Assembly: GCA_029204225.1 (NCBI GenBank)
Contig: CM055099.1
Location: forward strand, 47,616,542-47,680,541
DNA from: Diphasiastrum complanatum
Taxonomy: Eukaryota; Streptophyta; Lycopodiopsida; Lycopodiales; Lycopodiaceae
Direction: 5' to 3'
DNA length: 64,000 nt
Shown here piece after piece: positions 44,021 to 54,629 of this stretch. The notes below the pieces were generated by a model. It made no database searches, was not told where the DNA came from, and worked only from the letters and a program-made list of their open reading frames with translations. Made by a program: the position numbers and the translations under genes. The first letter of the stretch is position 1, and every line of letters starts with the position of its first letter.

Positions 44021-47000
44021 ATGGCAACCTCAATTGGAGTCATGTTGGAAGCCAATGATAGGCTTACCTCAAGTAACTATTCATTATGGAAAGTGAGGAT
44101 GGAGTCACTTCTTGAGATGAATGATGTTTTGGATATTGTTGTAGGTTTGGAGGAGAGACCAACAACACAACAAGATCAATTGAGGTATGACAAGAGGGCC
44201 AAGAAGGCTCTACACATGATAAAGATGAATGTTACCAATGAACTTCTCAAGGAAGTTGGTAAGTGTACATCATCTTTGGAAGCTTGGAATTCATTGAAGA
44301 AGCTTTATGAATCCAAGTCTACTTCTAGAGTGTTGACTCTAAGAAGGCAAATCTTTTCTTGTTTTCAAAAGAATGAAGAAAGTCCAAGTACTTTTGTTTT
44401 GAGAATGAAAGCATTGAATGATGAGTTAGCTTGCATAGATGAAAGCATTAAGGAAGGAGAGCTTATTCAAGTGATTCTTAATGGCTTGTTGGATGCTCAT
44501 GCTAGCATTGTTCAAAGTATTGCTATTCAAAAGTCTTTTCCAAGTTTGATGGATCTTCAAGAGATCTTGATCAATGAGGAATATAGGCTTCAAGCAAGAG
44601 GTGGATCTACATCGACACTTCAAGAGGATGCTATGTTCACAAAGGGCAAATTCAAGGGCAAAACCAAAAGCAAGTGGTCTAAAGGGCAAGATCAAGTGGA
44701 TGCTTCTTCAAGTGGCAAAAAGAAGGATAGATCAAAGCTCAAGTGCTTCTATTGTGGCATCAAAGGACACTTTGCAAGTGAGTGCTACAAGAAGAAGAGA
44801 GATCAAGGAGACAAGCAAGGTAATCTTACTCTTGATGAGGATGGTTTGGATGTGCAAGATGCAAATGATGATGCTTTTGTGATGTCTTCATGTATGCTTG
44901 CTAATGATGGAGATATAGATCCTTGGTGGATTGATAGTGGAGCAAGTTCACACATGACCTTTCACAAAGAGTACTTCACTTCTTTGTTGGCATATAGAGA
45001 TGACAAGAGGGTGATCTACGCGACCAATGATGGTGAGTGTGCAATCAAAGGGATTGGCACAATTCCTATTTCTCTCTCTATAAATAGGAATGTTCATTTG
45101 GAGTATGTCTTGTTTATTCCATCTATTACCAAGAATTTGCTTAGTGTGAGTCAAATGCTAAGTAAGGGCCTCAAGGTGGAGTTTGATGGAGATGCTTGTT
45201 TGATCAAAAGGAAGGATGTCTTGATTGGAAAAGGTAAAAGGCAAGGGAAGTTGTTCAAACTTGATGCTTGTGTTATTGCTAACCAAGTTGGATGTGTTGC
45301 AAGGGAGCAAATTTCTATTCAAGAGGTTTGGCACAAAAGGATGGGACACCTCAACTTCAAGTCATTGGAGGTAATGGCAAGGAAGAAGGTTGTGATTAGT
45401 CTTCCAAGTTCCTTAAGTAATGACAAGCATGTTTGTGAGTCTTGTGCTTTTTCTAAGTCACATAAACTACCTTATACTAGATCTATTTCTAGATCTAAAA
45501 AGCCTTTTCAACTTGTACATTTGGATATTCATGGATTTACTACAATTAGCAATAGTGGAGCTAAGATGTATGTAACATTCATTGATGATTTTAGTAGATT
45601 TTGTTGGATCTATCTACTAAAGAGCAAGGATGAAGTGTATGATGTCTTTGTCAAGTTCAAGAATGCAAGGGAGAACCAATTCTCCACAAAGATCAAGTGC
45701 TTGAGAGGTGACAATGGTGGTGAGTACATATCTAACAAGTTCAAGGCCTTTTGTGATGAGCATGGGATCAAGAGGGAGTATACAACATCAAGGACCCCAC
45801 ACCAAAATGGAGTGGCTGAAAGGAAGAATAGAACTTTATGTGAAAGTGCTAAAGCTATGAGGTTAAGTGCTAATCCTGACAAACCATTTTGGGATCAAGC
45901 TTTGTTGTGTGCCAATTTCTTGTGCAATAGGTGGCCGAGTGCTATTTTAGATGGAAGGACACCTTTTGAGATGCTATTCAAGAGGAGGCCGAGTGTCAAC
46001 TTTCTAAGAACCTTTGGATGCACATGCTATGTCAACATTACTCTTGATGATAGGACCAAGGAGGATCCATCTTCAAGAAGAGGTATTTTTGTTGGATATA
46101 GTGAGGTGAGTAAAGCCTACAAGGTTTACATTCCTTCTACTAACAAAGTGATTGTTGGTAGAGATGTCATTTTTTATGAGGGAAACATTCCAAAGGTGTC
46201 TTCAAGCATGATTGATGGTAAAGTAGATGGTTCTAACATTCTTGATGTTGATGAGAAGGATCCTACTTTGGATGGTGGTGATGATGGACCTTCATCAAGT
46301 CAAAAGCCAAGGAGAACATCAAGAGAAAGACAAGTACCTTCAAGGCTCACATATGATCAAAAGGGTAAACAAGTAGTTTTTGGAAATTATGTTGCTTTCC
46401 TAACCTCTTTGGATGAGCCTACAAGTGTAGATCAAGCAAGGAAAGAAGAGGAGTGGATCCAAGCAATGGATCTTGAGTATCAGGCTCTTATGAAGAGTGA
46501 AACATCTTTTGGAGGATCTTCTTGTGTACATGGAGCTATGCAAGTGGATGGATGCTATCTTTCTGTAAAATCAAGTATTGGATCTGGAAAACAAAGTTTG
46601 ATCAATGACTTTGATGATCAAGTTGAAGATCAAGAAATTGATCTCAAAGCGCTTCAACTAGTCAAAAAGGAAGTTGGTAATTTGGAGCTAGTCAAGAGCA
46701 TAAAAGGAGAGGTAATTGGCAAAGTTGTTATGGATCTGTTTTTGCAGCATATTGAAGACTCAAGTAAGGTCAAAGGAGCAGCAAGGAAGTGTTGTTCAAG
46801 TTTACTTTACTTGTTCTATCTCATGTTTGAGCAATTTCATGTGGATGTGTGCAAATTGTCAAGATATGGTAAAACTAGCTACATTGGTGAGCATTGTTTT
46901 GATGTTGGATTTGTACTAGCATTCTTGGCTGATTTTGCTGATGGAAATGAAGCTTTTGGAGGTTCATTATGTCACTCATCCATGGCTAAGTTCTCAAGTG

Positions 47001-47587
47001 TTGAGCTACTTGGTTTCAATACTTGGAGATTGTCAATTTTTGGTGAATTCATGGTCATTTTCTTGTGTCAAGTAGATCTTGAAGATGGACTAGTGCAAAC
47101 TACTTGGTTTATGGAGTCATGTGGTGCTAGATTTGCATCATTTATGTACTCACCTACTCATGGATCTCCAAGGTTTGATGGTTTCTTGTGGCAAGATGAA
47201 GATGGAGGCTCATTCATGGAGTATCATGGTGGATACAAGGCAACAAAGGACAAAGAAGGAGGAGACATGCAAGCAAAAGTTGATCACTCACACTTATTGT
47301 TTGTTTGCTGTATTTTTCCAGAGAGTTCAGAGTTGGAAGCATGGTGGAATCATTTCATTTACATTTTATTTGATTCTTCATGTTCTAGTCACATTTTTAC
47401 ATGTAAAATTGATGTAAGAAATAGTGAAGCATCCCAAGTGGACACTATTCCCTATATCAATTATGGTTGTTTCTATTTTGAGCATTACATGATCATTGAA
47501 AGGAGATATATTCTTAGGAAGAAGATCATTCTTATGATGGATCAAAGTTCTATTGGCAAAAACTATGCTAGGAGCATTGGAAGCTAG
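44021..47587 (+). CDS. copia A3 chimeric polyprotein: gag-PR-IN plus foreign module
   Basis: Single 1188-codon frame. Gag occupies residues 1-230 with a CX2CX4HX4C knuckle from C242 (CFYCGIKGHFASEC). The protease has its active Asp at D305 (WWIDSGASSHMT). The integrase has an HHCC zinc domain (H438, H443, then CESC) and the catalytic triad D502, D564 and E600 with canonical D-35-E spacing. The integrase C-terminal part follows (RGIFVGYSEVSKAYKVYIPS). Near residue 828 the RT lead-in EEWIQAMDLEYQALMKSET stops. About 360 residues of unrelated sequence run to the stop at 47585-47587. Nothing in gag, PR or IN looks broken, so particle formation and integration could in principle be encoded, but not reverse transcription. 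The start ATG matches the A2 gag start. Confidence 0.9.
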   Translation: MATSIGVMLEANDRLTSSNYSLWKVRMESLLEMNDVLDIVVGLEERPTTQQDQLRYDKRAKKALHMIKMNVTNELLKEVGKCTSSLEAWNSLKKLYESKSTSRVLTLRRQIFSCFQKNEESPSTFVLRMKALNDELACIDESIKEGELIQVILNGLLDAHASIVQSIAIQKSFPSLMDLQEILINEEYRLQARGGSTSTLQEDAMFTKGKFKGKTKSKWSKGQDQVDASSSGKKKDRSKLKCFYCGIKGHFASECYKKKRDQGDKQGNLTLDEDGLDVQDANDDAFVMSSCMLANDGDIDPWWIDSGASSHMTFHKEYFTSLLAYRDDKRVIYATNDGECAIKGIGTIPISLSINRNVHLEYVLFIPSITKNLLSVSQMLSKGLKVEFDGDACLIKRKDVLIGKGKRQGKLFKLDACVIANQVGCVAREQISIQEVWHKRMGHLNFKSLEVMARKKVVISLPSSLSNDKHVCESCAFSKSHKLPYTRSISRSKKPFQLVHLDIHGFTTISNSGAKMYVTFIDDFSRFCWIYLLKSKDEVYDVFVKFKNARENQFSTKIKCLRGDNGGEYISNKFKAFCDEHGIKREYTTSRTPHQNGVAERKNRTLCESAKAMRLSANPDKPFWDQALLCANFLCNRWPSAILDGRTPFEMLFKRRPSVNFLRTFGCTCYVNITLDDRTKEDPSSRRGIFVGYSEVSKAYKVYIPSTNKVIVGRDVIFYEGNIPKVSSSMIDGKVDGSNILDVDEKDPTLDGGDDGPSSSQKPRRTSRERQVPSRLTYDQKGKQVVFGNYVAFLTSLDEPTSVDQARKEEEWIQAMDLEYQALMKSETSFGGSSCVHGAMQVDGCYLSVKSSIGSGKQSLINDFDDQVEDQEIDLKALQLVKKEVGNLELVKSIKGEVIGKVVMDLFLQHIEDSSKVKGAARKCCSSLLYLFYLMFEQFHVDVCKLSRYGKTSYIGEHCFDVGFVLAFLADFADGNEAFGGSLCHSSMAKFSSVELLGFNTWRLSIFGEFMVIFLCQVDLEDGLVQTTWFMESCGARFASFMYSPTHGSPRFDGFLWQDEDGGSFMEYHGGYKATKDKEGGDMQAKVDHSHLLFVCCIFPESSELEAWWNHFIYILFDSSCSSHIFTCKIDVRNSEASQVDTIPYINYGCFYFEHYMIIERRYILRKKIILMMDQSSIGKNYARSIGS
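46505..47560 (+). other. RT-replacement module of family A
   Basis: About 1.06 kb between the RT lead-in (QALMKSET) and the RNase H lead-in (HWKLGKRVLRYI), exactly where RT should be. It is open in the polyprotein frame throughout. Wording includes KALQLVKKEVGNLELVKSIK, YIGEHCFDVGFVLAFLADF and GFLWQDEDGGSFMEYHGGYK. None of this matches a family I know. TTTGTTTGCTGTATTTTTCCAG near 47297-47320 looks like a plant splice acceptor, which would fit an origin from genomic host sequence. A2 carries a decayed copy. Confidence 0.8.
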
Positions 47588-48160
47588 GAAAGCGAGTTTT
47601 GAGGTACATCATTGGAGCTCGAGATTTTGGCATATTGTATGAGGGATCATCACCTAATCTTTTTGGATTTTTAGATTCGGACTATGTTGGAGATATAATG
47701 GATAGGAAATCCATTAGTTCTTATTGTATTTTCATAGGTGATGGAGCTATATCATGGATGTAAAAGAAACAAGCCACTATCTCATTGTCATCTAGTGAGG
47801 CCGAGTACAAAGCTCTTACACATTGCACAAAGGAGATGGTATGGATCAAGAGGATGATCAAGGATCTTCACTTGCTGGATTTTTCAGAGAGCCCAATCAT
47901 CTTTTGTGACAATCAATCAGCCCAGAGAATGGCATCCAATCCTATCTTTCATGCTAGGAGCAAGCATATTGAGATACAATATCATTTTGTGAGGGAGCGA
48001 GTCATTGCAAAGGAGGTGGAGCTTCAACATGTGTCTTCAAGGGAATGTGTAGCTGATATCTTCACCAAAACATTGGGAAAAGACTTGTTCATGAAGCATA
48101 GGACTTCACTTGGAGTATTATCAAAGTCTATGCTAAAACTAGTTGAAGAGGGAGTGTAAA
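47561..48160 (+). pseudogene. copia A3 RNase H, out of frame
   Basis: Starting EHWKLGKRVLRYI, then DFGILYEGSS and GFLDSDYVGDIMDRKSISSY (catalytic Asp region), a stop at 47761, then SLSSSEAEYKAL (Glu), IIFCDNQSAQRMASNPIFHA (Asp) and ECVADIFTKTLGKDLFMKHR. It lies in a different frame from the polyprotein and has its own stop, so it would not be translated with it. The catalytic residues themselves are present. Confidence 0.88.
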
Positions 48161-48700
48161 AGATTCAACTAGTTTCATCACATTTTGTAATATTTTCATA
48201 TTTGGCATATTGAGGCCAAAACTTGTTTTAGACTTAGAGGTTGACTTTTCAAAGTTCATTAGTCTAAATTTCATTTGAATAAACACTTTTTAAAAGTGTG
48301 GGAAAGATAGAATACGAGTTTGAGTAGATTCAATTTGAATAAGTTGGGTACATTGAATCTAAACCCAAAATTGGTAGGGTTAGCATTTTGGTGGGAAAGC
48401 CAAGTGGCCAAATAGGGTTTGGACCTGTTATAAAAGGATGTAACTCGTGGAGAGAGTCATCTTTTCTCTTCTCTATCTCATTTCATGCTTATACATGGTT
48501 CTCTTAGGTTCTACTATCCATTGGTGCACTATCTTGGTGATTGCTTGCAATTCTATGTGTAGAATGATCTATATTTGTTATTTTTGGATCCACACGTGTG
48601 AAATACAGTAGCTTGCTGGTTTTGTACGGACAGCAACAGTACATAATCATTTCATTCAAGTTTGATCAAGTTCTATTAGTGTTTGCATCTCAAATTGTGT
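48155..48700 (+). repeat. copia A3 3' LTR, truncated
   Basis: Begins TGTAAAAGATTCAACTAG after the purine tract GAAGAGGGAG. It follows the 5' LTR to CAAATTGTGTG and then switches to the LTR of element B. About 90-95 bp of its end are missing and not seen elsewhere. Confidence 0.9.
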
Positions 48701-48708
48701 GGACACTC

Positions 48709-49363
48709 TGTGAAAATTGTCAACATTTCCTAGCTAGTTTGAGACCTAAATTGGCTAAAATTGTAAATAGTTTTGGTTCTGGAGTTTTGCACATGTGAAC
48801 CAGGCCACAATGTCTTTATTTACTGTATTTTTTCAGTATGATGAAGTTTCAAACTTCATACCCTTCAAAATGAGACCATTTTGATGTATTTTGGTCATAT
48901 AAGCCATTTTTAGCTATTTTTCCTATATAGGGAATATCTAGGGTCAAGTACCTTCTAGAGAGAGGAGAGAGAGTCATCTTCCTCATCCATAAATAGTAGG
49001 GAAGTCGTGGAGAACAGGTTGGAGAAACCTTTTGTATGCTTCATTGAGATCAATAGATGATTGTCATTGTTTCTTCCTCCATTGAGAGCATTGTTGTGTG
49101 TATTGTCTTCAAGCTATTGTGTATGATCTTAGGTGCTTTCCAAAAGTGATAGGCTGATGTATTATGGACTGTATAATGTTATTTTGGGCCGCACTTGATG
49201 TTTATGGAAGTTTCCATTTGTGATAAATGCTTTTTGATCAAGTTCTTTGCATTCTAGGTAGCATAGAATGTGTTGCCAATTCCTAGCTTATGTAGTTTGG
49301 AGTGCAAGCATTCAAGCCAATGATCTTGGAGTTTAGATCCACTTAGGATCTGTATTTTTCACA
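48709..49363 (+). repeat. copia B 5' LTR
   Basis: Taken from TGTGAAAATTG to ATTTTTCACA, whose ends are near-perfect inverted repeats; 655 bp. The 7-10 bases just before it (GGACACTC) belong neither to the A3 LTR nor clearly to this one, so the start may instead lie at about 48696-48700. Confidence 0.75.
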
Positions 49364-49375
49364 TGGTATCAGAGC
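49364..49375 (+). other. copia B primer-binding site
   Basis: TGGTATCAGAGC, an exact initiator tRNA-Met complement, directly following ATTTTTCACA. Confidence 0.94.
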
Positions 49376-50535
49376 TGGTTGGCTTCTATTTACAGTAAGT
49401 ATTCCATTTTTGGTGATATTTGGATGTTTGATCAAGTTCTAGCATGATTTTGCATTGCTTTGTTGATCAAATCTTACTAACCTTTGTTTTGTGAGTTGAA
49501 CTTGTGGATCAAAAGCATATTTCAGGTCTATTGAAGATCAGAGGCTGAAAATAAACTATTTTGGATCAGATCATAACACCTAATCATTTGTGATTGTGAG
49601 GCTTGTGCATATTCAATACTAACAATGTTCTTTTCAATCCTATTGTTGACAATCTCCATTCTTGGATGAACACTCTCCTTAAGTGGATGAAACTTCTCCT
49701 TAAGTGGATGACAAATGCTCTTTTGAGTGAGTTGTAATTCTCCTAAAGGCTGAGCAAAGCTCCCATTTGGATGAAAGATCCCCTTTTTTGGGTGAACATA
49801 TTGTAAGCTCCATTGTGAAGAGCATATTGTAAAGATTGTCATCAATTTTGGCATAAATTTTGGTGTACTTTGTTGAGCATGTAAGTAACTCTCCTTATGT
49901 AATTTGATTGGAGCATTTGCTGGAAGGTGTTAACCATTATGCAAGTGTGTTTTCAGGTTCTTAACAGGTTGAGGAACATTCTCATGTGAAGTGATCTTAG
50001 ATCTACATCTAAACACCAAGATTTGACAATATAGTGAAGCTAGTCTTGTGATTCACTAAGTGTGCTCAGTCATTCACCTCTAAATCTTGTATTTATCACT
50101 TGATGGAGTTTATAAACTTTTAGAAGTGTGGTTTACATGTGGTTTTACAGGTTGAATCAATATCTTAGTGTGTTGATCATATGTTGATCAAGTTTGTTCA
50201 TTACTAGGTAATCTTGGCATCCTAGTTTTGGGTATTTTCTAAGAATGCAAGTAACTCTTCACACCATAACTTGATTTGGTCACTTGCTGGAAAGTTTGAG
50301 AGCTTAAGCAAGAGTGTGTTCAGGTTGGTTTGATTTTGTAATCCATTCTTAGTGTGTGCAAAGTGTTGCATGTGTTTCAATCTTCCTTTCTATGCTTGGA
50401 AACCATCTAGGTTCAAGATAGAAGTGTTTTAGGGTCCTAAATCTTCATAGATCTCTTTATCTATCATTTGTTGAGAGAAAAGTGAGTGCTAAGTGCTTTA
50501 GGACAGAACCTAAAAGTTGAAGAAACATTAGAATC

Positions 50536-51828
50536 ATGGCTTCCAATGGTGGGATCATGCTAGAGTCTAGTGAAAGGTTGAGTTCATCAAACTACTCTAC
50601 TTGGAAAGTGAGGATGGAGTCCTTACTTGAGTTGAATGAACTCATGGACATAGTTGCAGAAATTGAAGAGAGACCTCTCACACTTCAAGAGCAACAAAGG
50701 TTTGATAAGAAGGCCAAAAGGGCTCTTCATATCATTAAAATGAATGTTACAAATGAACTTCTCAAGGAAGTTGGAAAGTGTCAAAGTGCAAGTGAGGCAT
50801 GGAATGCCTTAAAGAAGCTCTTTGAATCAAAGTCCACATCTAGGGTATTGACCCTAAGGAGACAAATATTTTCTAGTAGGCAAAGAGAGGGTGAAAGTGC
50901 TCATGCATTTATCTTGAGAGTTAAGTCCCTAAGTGATGATTTAGCATGCATTGATGAGAACATAAAAGATGGTGAAATAGTCCAAGTTATGTTGAATGGT
51001 TTGCTAAATGAACATGCTAACCTTGTGCAAAGTTTTGCCATTCAAAGAGTCTTGCCAAGTGTGTTGACTTGCAAGAAATCTTATTGGCTGAAGAACATAG
51101 GTTGCAATCAAAGCTTGATGGTGCATCCTTGCAAGGTGGAGGTGAAGAGGCTTTCTTCACAAAAGGCAAATTCAAGGGCAAAGGTAAAGGCAAAGGGGAA
51201 TGGTAACTTTGATCATGATGATCACTCTTCCTCTTCCTCTTCTACTAAGAACAATAAGTCAAAGTTCAAGTGCTTTTATTGTGGGATAAAAGGTCATTTT
51301 GCAAATGAATGTTATAAGAAGAAAAGAGAGCAAGGAGAGAGGCAAGGAAATCTTACAATAGATGAGGAAGAACATAACACATGTGAATCACTTGTTATGA
51401 CTTCAAGTTTGTTAGCCAACATAGATGATAATGATCCTTGGTGGATTTATAGTGGAGCCTCATCTCACATGACAAGACATAAGGAATACTTTACATCCTT
51501 ATTGTCTTATGAGGGAGAAGGTAACATCATCTACACTGCAAATGATGGTCAATGTGACATCAAAGGCATAGGCACTATTCCTATTTCCCTTTCAACAAAT
51601 AGGAAAGCAAATCTTGAAAATGTTTTGTACATTCCTTCAATCACTAAGAATTTGCTTAGTGTAAGTCAAATGATTGACAAAGGACTTGATGTGGAGTTCA
51701 TTGGAGATGCATGTTTGATAAGTAAATGTGGATCCTTGATTGCTCAAGGTAGGAGGCATGGTAAACTTTTCAAGCTTGATGCATGTGTGATCTCTAATCT
51801 TGAAGGTTTATGGCTAGGGAGCAATTGA
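50536..51828 (+). pseudogene. copia B gag-protease, protease site lost
   Basis: A 430-codon frame starting MASNGGIMLESSERLSSSNY. Gag follows A3 closely to about residue 175. A stretch of about 45 residues (TCKKSYWLKNIGC...) is then out of register because two compensating indels flank it. The knuckle CFYCGIKGHFANEC is intact. The protease motif reads WWIYSGASSHMT: the catalytic Asp has become Tyr. The frame ends just after KLFKLDACVISNLEG; a further shift would continue it as MAREQLTNQD before element H takes over at about 51845. Confidence 0.85.
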
Positions 51829-51845
51829 CAAACCAAGATTTCAGA

Positions 51846-54216
51846 TTCAGTGTCCAGTCAGAAAATGATATATGGTGGTTGGCAGCGTTTCAGGTAACTA
51901 GCCTCATTATTACATTACATTCATTAATTCTTTGGACATGTGCTGAAAGAGGATCATGATATATTATCATGGATATTCTCAAGGACATCTTATCCTAGGA
52001 TCATCAAGGACCATATAGATGGAGGACTTCTCAATGTTCCAGGAGTTGGAGACTTCAATGTTGAATGGAGTTAAACTAGCAATATTCGACTTATATAGTG
52101 CTTTCTTATTTCGACGGCACCACGTGTGCTTAGTTCTAGAGTTATCGGGCCATCTTTCTTTTATGAGCCCTTTGAGTGCTTTTAAGCAACTTATCTTTGT
52201 ACTTACTCATCAGTTGAATATACAGTTTGTTGAGAGCAATTTTGTTGTCTTGTCTTGTTGCACTTGACGTTGTGCTGTGGTGATTGATCCGGTCAGGTGT
52301 TTAAACTGTGTTTCTTAACTTGGTATCAAAGCCTCATTGGTGGCTTGAATCACCGGACAAGAACAGAGAGCTGCGAATTCACGTCGGTTTGTTGGCTAGG
52401 AAGCACAAAACTGAGTCTGTGGAGATTCGTGGGATAGCTCAAAACTGTAAAAAGACTCAGAGGCAAGGGATTGTCGGCTGAAACGAGAAGCTAAACAGAA
52501 GCATAGAACTCCGTAGAAAGGCTGCTTACTGTGAATTCAATTTGAAGCCAATTGAAGATCTGTTTGAAGCAGGTGATGGCTGACTGTAGGGAGACCTGAG
52601 TGCAGTAGAAGGCTGCAAAAAGTGGCTCAGAGAAAACCTGAGCATAGCTCAAAAAGTCTTTCTTCTTCCTCATGAATTGGGTTAACAGCCCTAAAACTGT
52701 GGATCTTCGGTTGTAGGAGATCATTTTTGGCACTGTAAGTGCATGATGGAGGGCGCCCTAGTGCTAGAAAGATAATTTCAGAAGGCCGCTGACTGCCGTG
52801 GAGAGTTGGAGGAGAGCTTGAAGGGTTAGCCGTGGGTTTTTTCCAAAACCCTTCATAGTCACCATAGCCGTGGAGAGAGGAGATGGCCGAGAGAGGCCGC
52901 GGATAGACCTCGTGCGCCCTCACCCATTCTGGCATCTAGTGTAAATAGGTGCTTAGTACTTTGAAGTGAAGCTCTAAATGCACGACCTCCTTGTGGATCG
53001 TTGGATCGAAGACAATGGTCAAGATTGAGTTCTCAAGAAGGAACGTGGACCATAGGATGGAGGATCACCGGTAGATTGGCTTTGAAAGGGTCTTGAAAAA
53101 TTGAAAGGCAAAATAGGCCTTCTTTTCATTAAAAATTTTCAAACTGAAAAAATTGTTGGGTCCCAAGTTTTGTGAAGGGTGAAGTTTCTTCACATTGAAG
53201 AAACAGTTCAAAAACCCAAATTGCCCTTATTTTCACCCCCTTTAGCCTATTTTGGCCAAACGAAAGGCTATAGCCTCCAAACGAAGGAAACCATGACTGT
53301 ACCTACAAGTACAATACACCAAAACAGAGTGATTGCCGCGGAGAAAGTGTTCGGAGTGTGCCAGAAGTGATTTCACCATTCTACTGGGCAGGTAGCTGGG
53401 AGTTGGTGACGAGAAGCATTTCGGAAAGTGACGCCAGTTTGGCTTTCAATTTGGGAAAGAGCGGCAGGTGGCCTGGTAAGCCAAAAATTGCAGGTCATTA
53501 TTTGTGATTTTTGACATCACGGTTGGCTTCGACATACACTTTATAGCCGACAGGTGGAGTTTCAAGCAGTTTGGAGATGGCAAACATCAATGAGGCAATT
53601 TTGGGCGATGCAAGCAAACTTGATGGGGCTTCTAACTACAACATCTGGAAATTCAAAATGAAGAGCATTTGATGGAGAAAGAGTTATGGAGATCATGGCA
53701 GGTATTGAAGTCCGGCCAAATACCACTCCAAGTGAGATGAGGGCCTTTGATAAAAATGCGCAGAGAGCATTGTCCTTAATCAATCTTTCAATGAAAGACC
53801 ATGTAATCACTCATATAAGTGATGCCACGATAGCTAGGGGAGCTTGGGAAGCTCTTAGAATGCAATTTCAAACTTGCAATCCAGCTCGGGCCATGTTCTT
53901 GAAGTCAAGATTGAACGTAGTAAGGATGGAAGAAAGTGAATCTGTGGGATCTTTCTTCACCAGGATAAAGGAGCTGAGAGATCAACTTGTGGCAATTGGA
54001 GAACCAATTAGGGACGTTGAATTGGTACATACCACAATGAGCGGTGTCTCGGAAGGGCTACAGATGTTTGTGAGCGGCATTGCTTCGAGGGAGAGGTTGC
54101 CTACTTTTAAAGACTTCCACGGAATCATGTTGCAAGAAGAGCAGCGTCGCGAAGTGGTGAAGTCAAGGCAAACCCCACAGGAGGATCAAGCGATAGACTT
54201 GGCTTTAACTCCCTAA
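51846..54216 (+). mobile_element. copia H: probable LTR, leader and gag
   Basis: A primer site variant TGGTATCAAAGC lies at 52321-52332, preceded by what is probably an LTR from about 51846 (edges not proven; the usual CA end is missing). A 1.2-kb leader precedes gag. The gag is of a different copia group from A and B. Sequence after 54216 is unrelated. Confidence 0.65.
53578..54216 (+). pseudogene. copia H gag
   Basis: ATG at 53578 reads MANINEAILGDASKLDGASN and YNIWKFKMKS, a typical copia gag N-terminus, then a frameshift near 53670. The rest (53686-54216) reads AQRALSLINLSMKDHVITHI, ARGAWEALRMQFQTCNPARA and VGSFFTRIKELRDQLVAIGE, the UBN2-type gag domain. It stops at 54216 without a zinc knuckle. 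Confidence 0.85.
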
Positions 54217-54536
54217 TCTTTGTGCCAAGTAGAGATCCTTTGGCAATGTAGTCACCCTTTTTCTACATACAACGCTCAAAAAAGTGTCTTCAAAGATGGG
54301 TGACATACATTTCCAGGGCCTTCGAGAGCATCAACACCGCATCCCCAATAACCTCAAGTCCTAAATGAAATTCATCCATTATTTCTTTGACTAGCCTAAA
54401 CATTGGAACTCTGGTTTCAAACGATGAAATAGGAGTGGGAATCTAGTCTTCTCCTCAAGAGGTTGGTCTTCTCAAGAGAGGTGAACGGTGAAAGAAATCC
54501 TACCTACGGATCTTAATGATCGCTCCATGGTTTTCT

Positions 54537-54629
<93 letters not shown>

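Larger units (their letters stand above)
42783..48700 (+). mobile_element. copia A3, near-complete, RT replaced
   Basis: 5' LTR (42783-43421), initiator tRNA-Met primer site (43422-43433), leader, one long gag-PR-IN frame (44021-47587), RNase H in another frame, purine tract (48145-48154), and a 3' LTR cut at about 48700 by element B. The LTR ends form perfect 11-bp inverted repeats (TGTGAAAGATT / AATCTTTCACA). The two LTRs differ at roughly 25 of about 545 compared positions by eye. RT is absent and replaced by unrelated sequence. It is inserted into the gag start of copia E. Confidence 0.92.
48709..51845 (+). mobile_element. copia B: 5' LTR, leader, gag-PR
   Basis: 5' LTR, exact initiator tRNA-Met primer site, leader of 1.16 kb, then gag and protease clearly related to family A (about two thirds of residues alike by eye) but a separate family. 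It ends within the pre-integrase, where element H begins. It is inserted into the 3' LTR of A3. Confidence 0.87.

Noticed and set aside
44021-47587. 1188-codon frame considered as a host gene
   Set aside because: Zinc knuckle, DSG protease, D-D-35-E integrase, flanking LTRs, primer site and purine tract show it is a retrotransposon polyprotein, even though its last third is foreign.
52627-52935. 102-codon minus-strand frame in the copia H leader
   Set aside because: No motif, and it is antisense to an untranslated leader with many stops in other frames.
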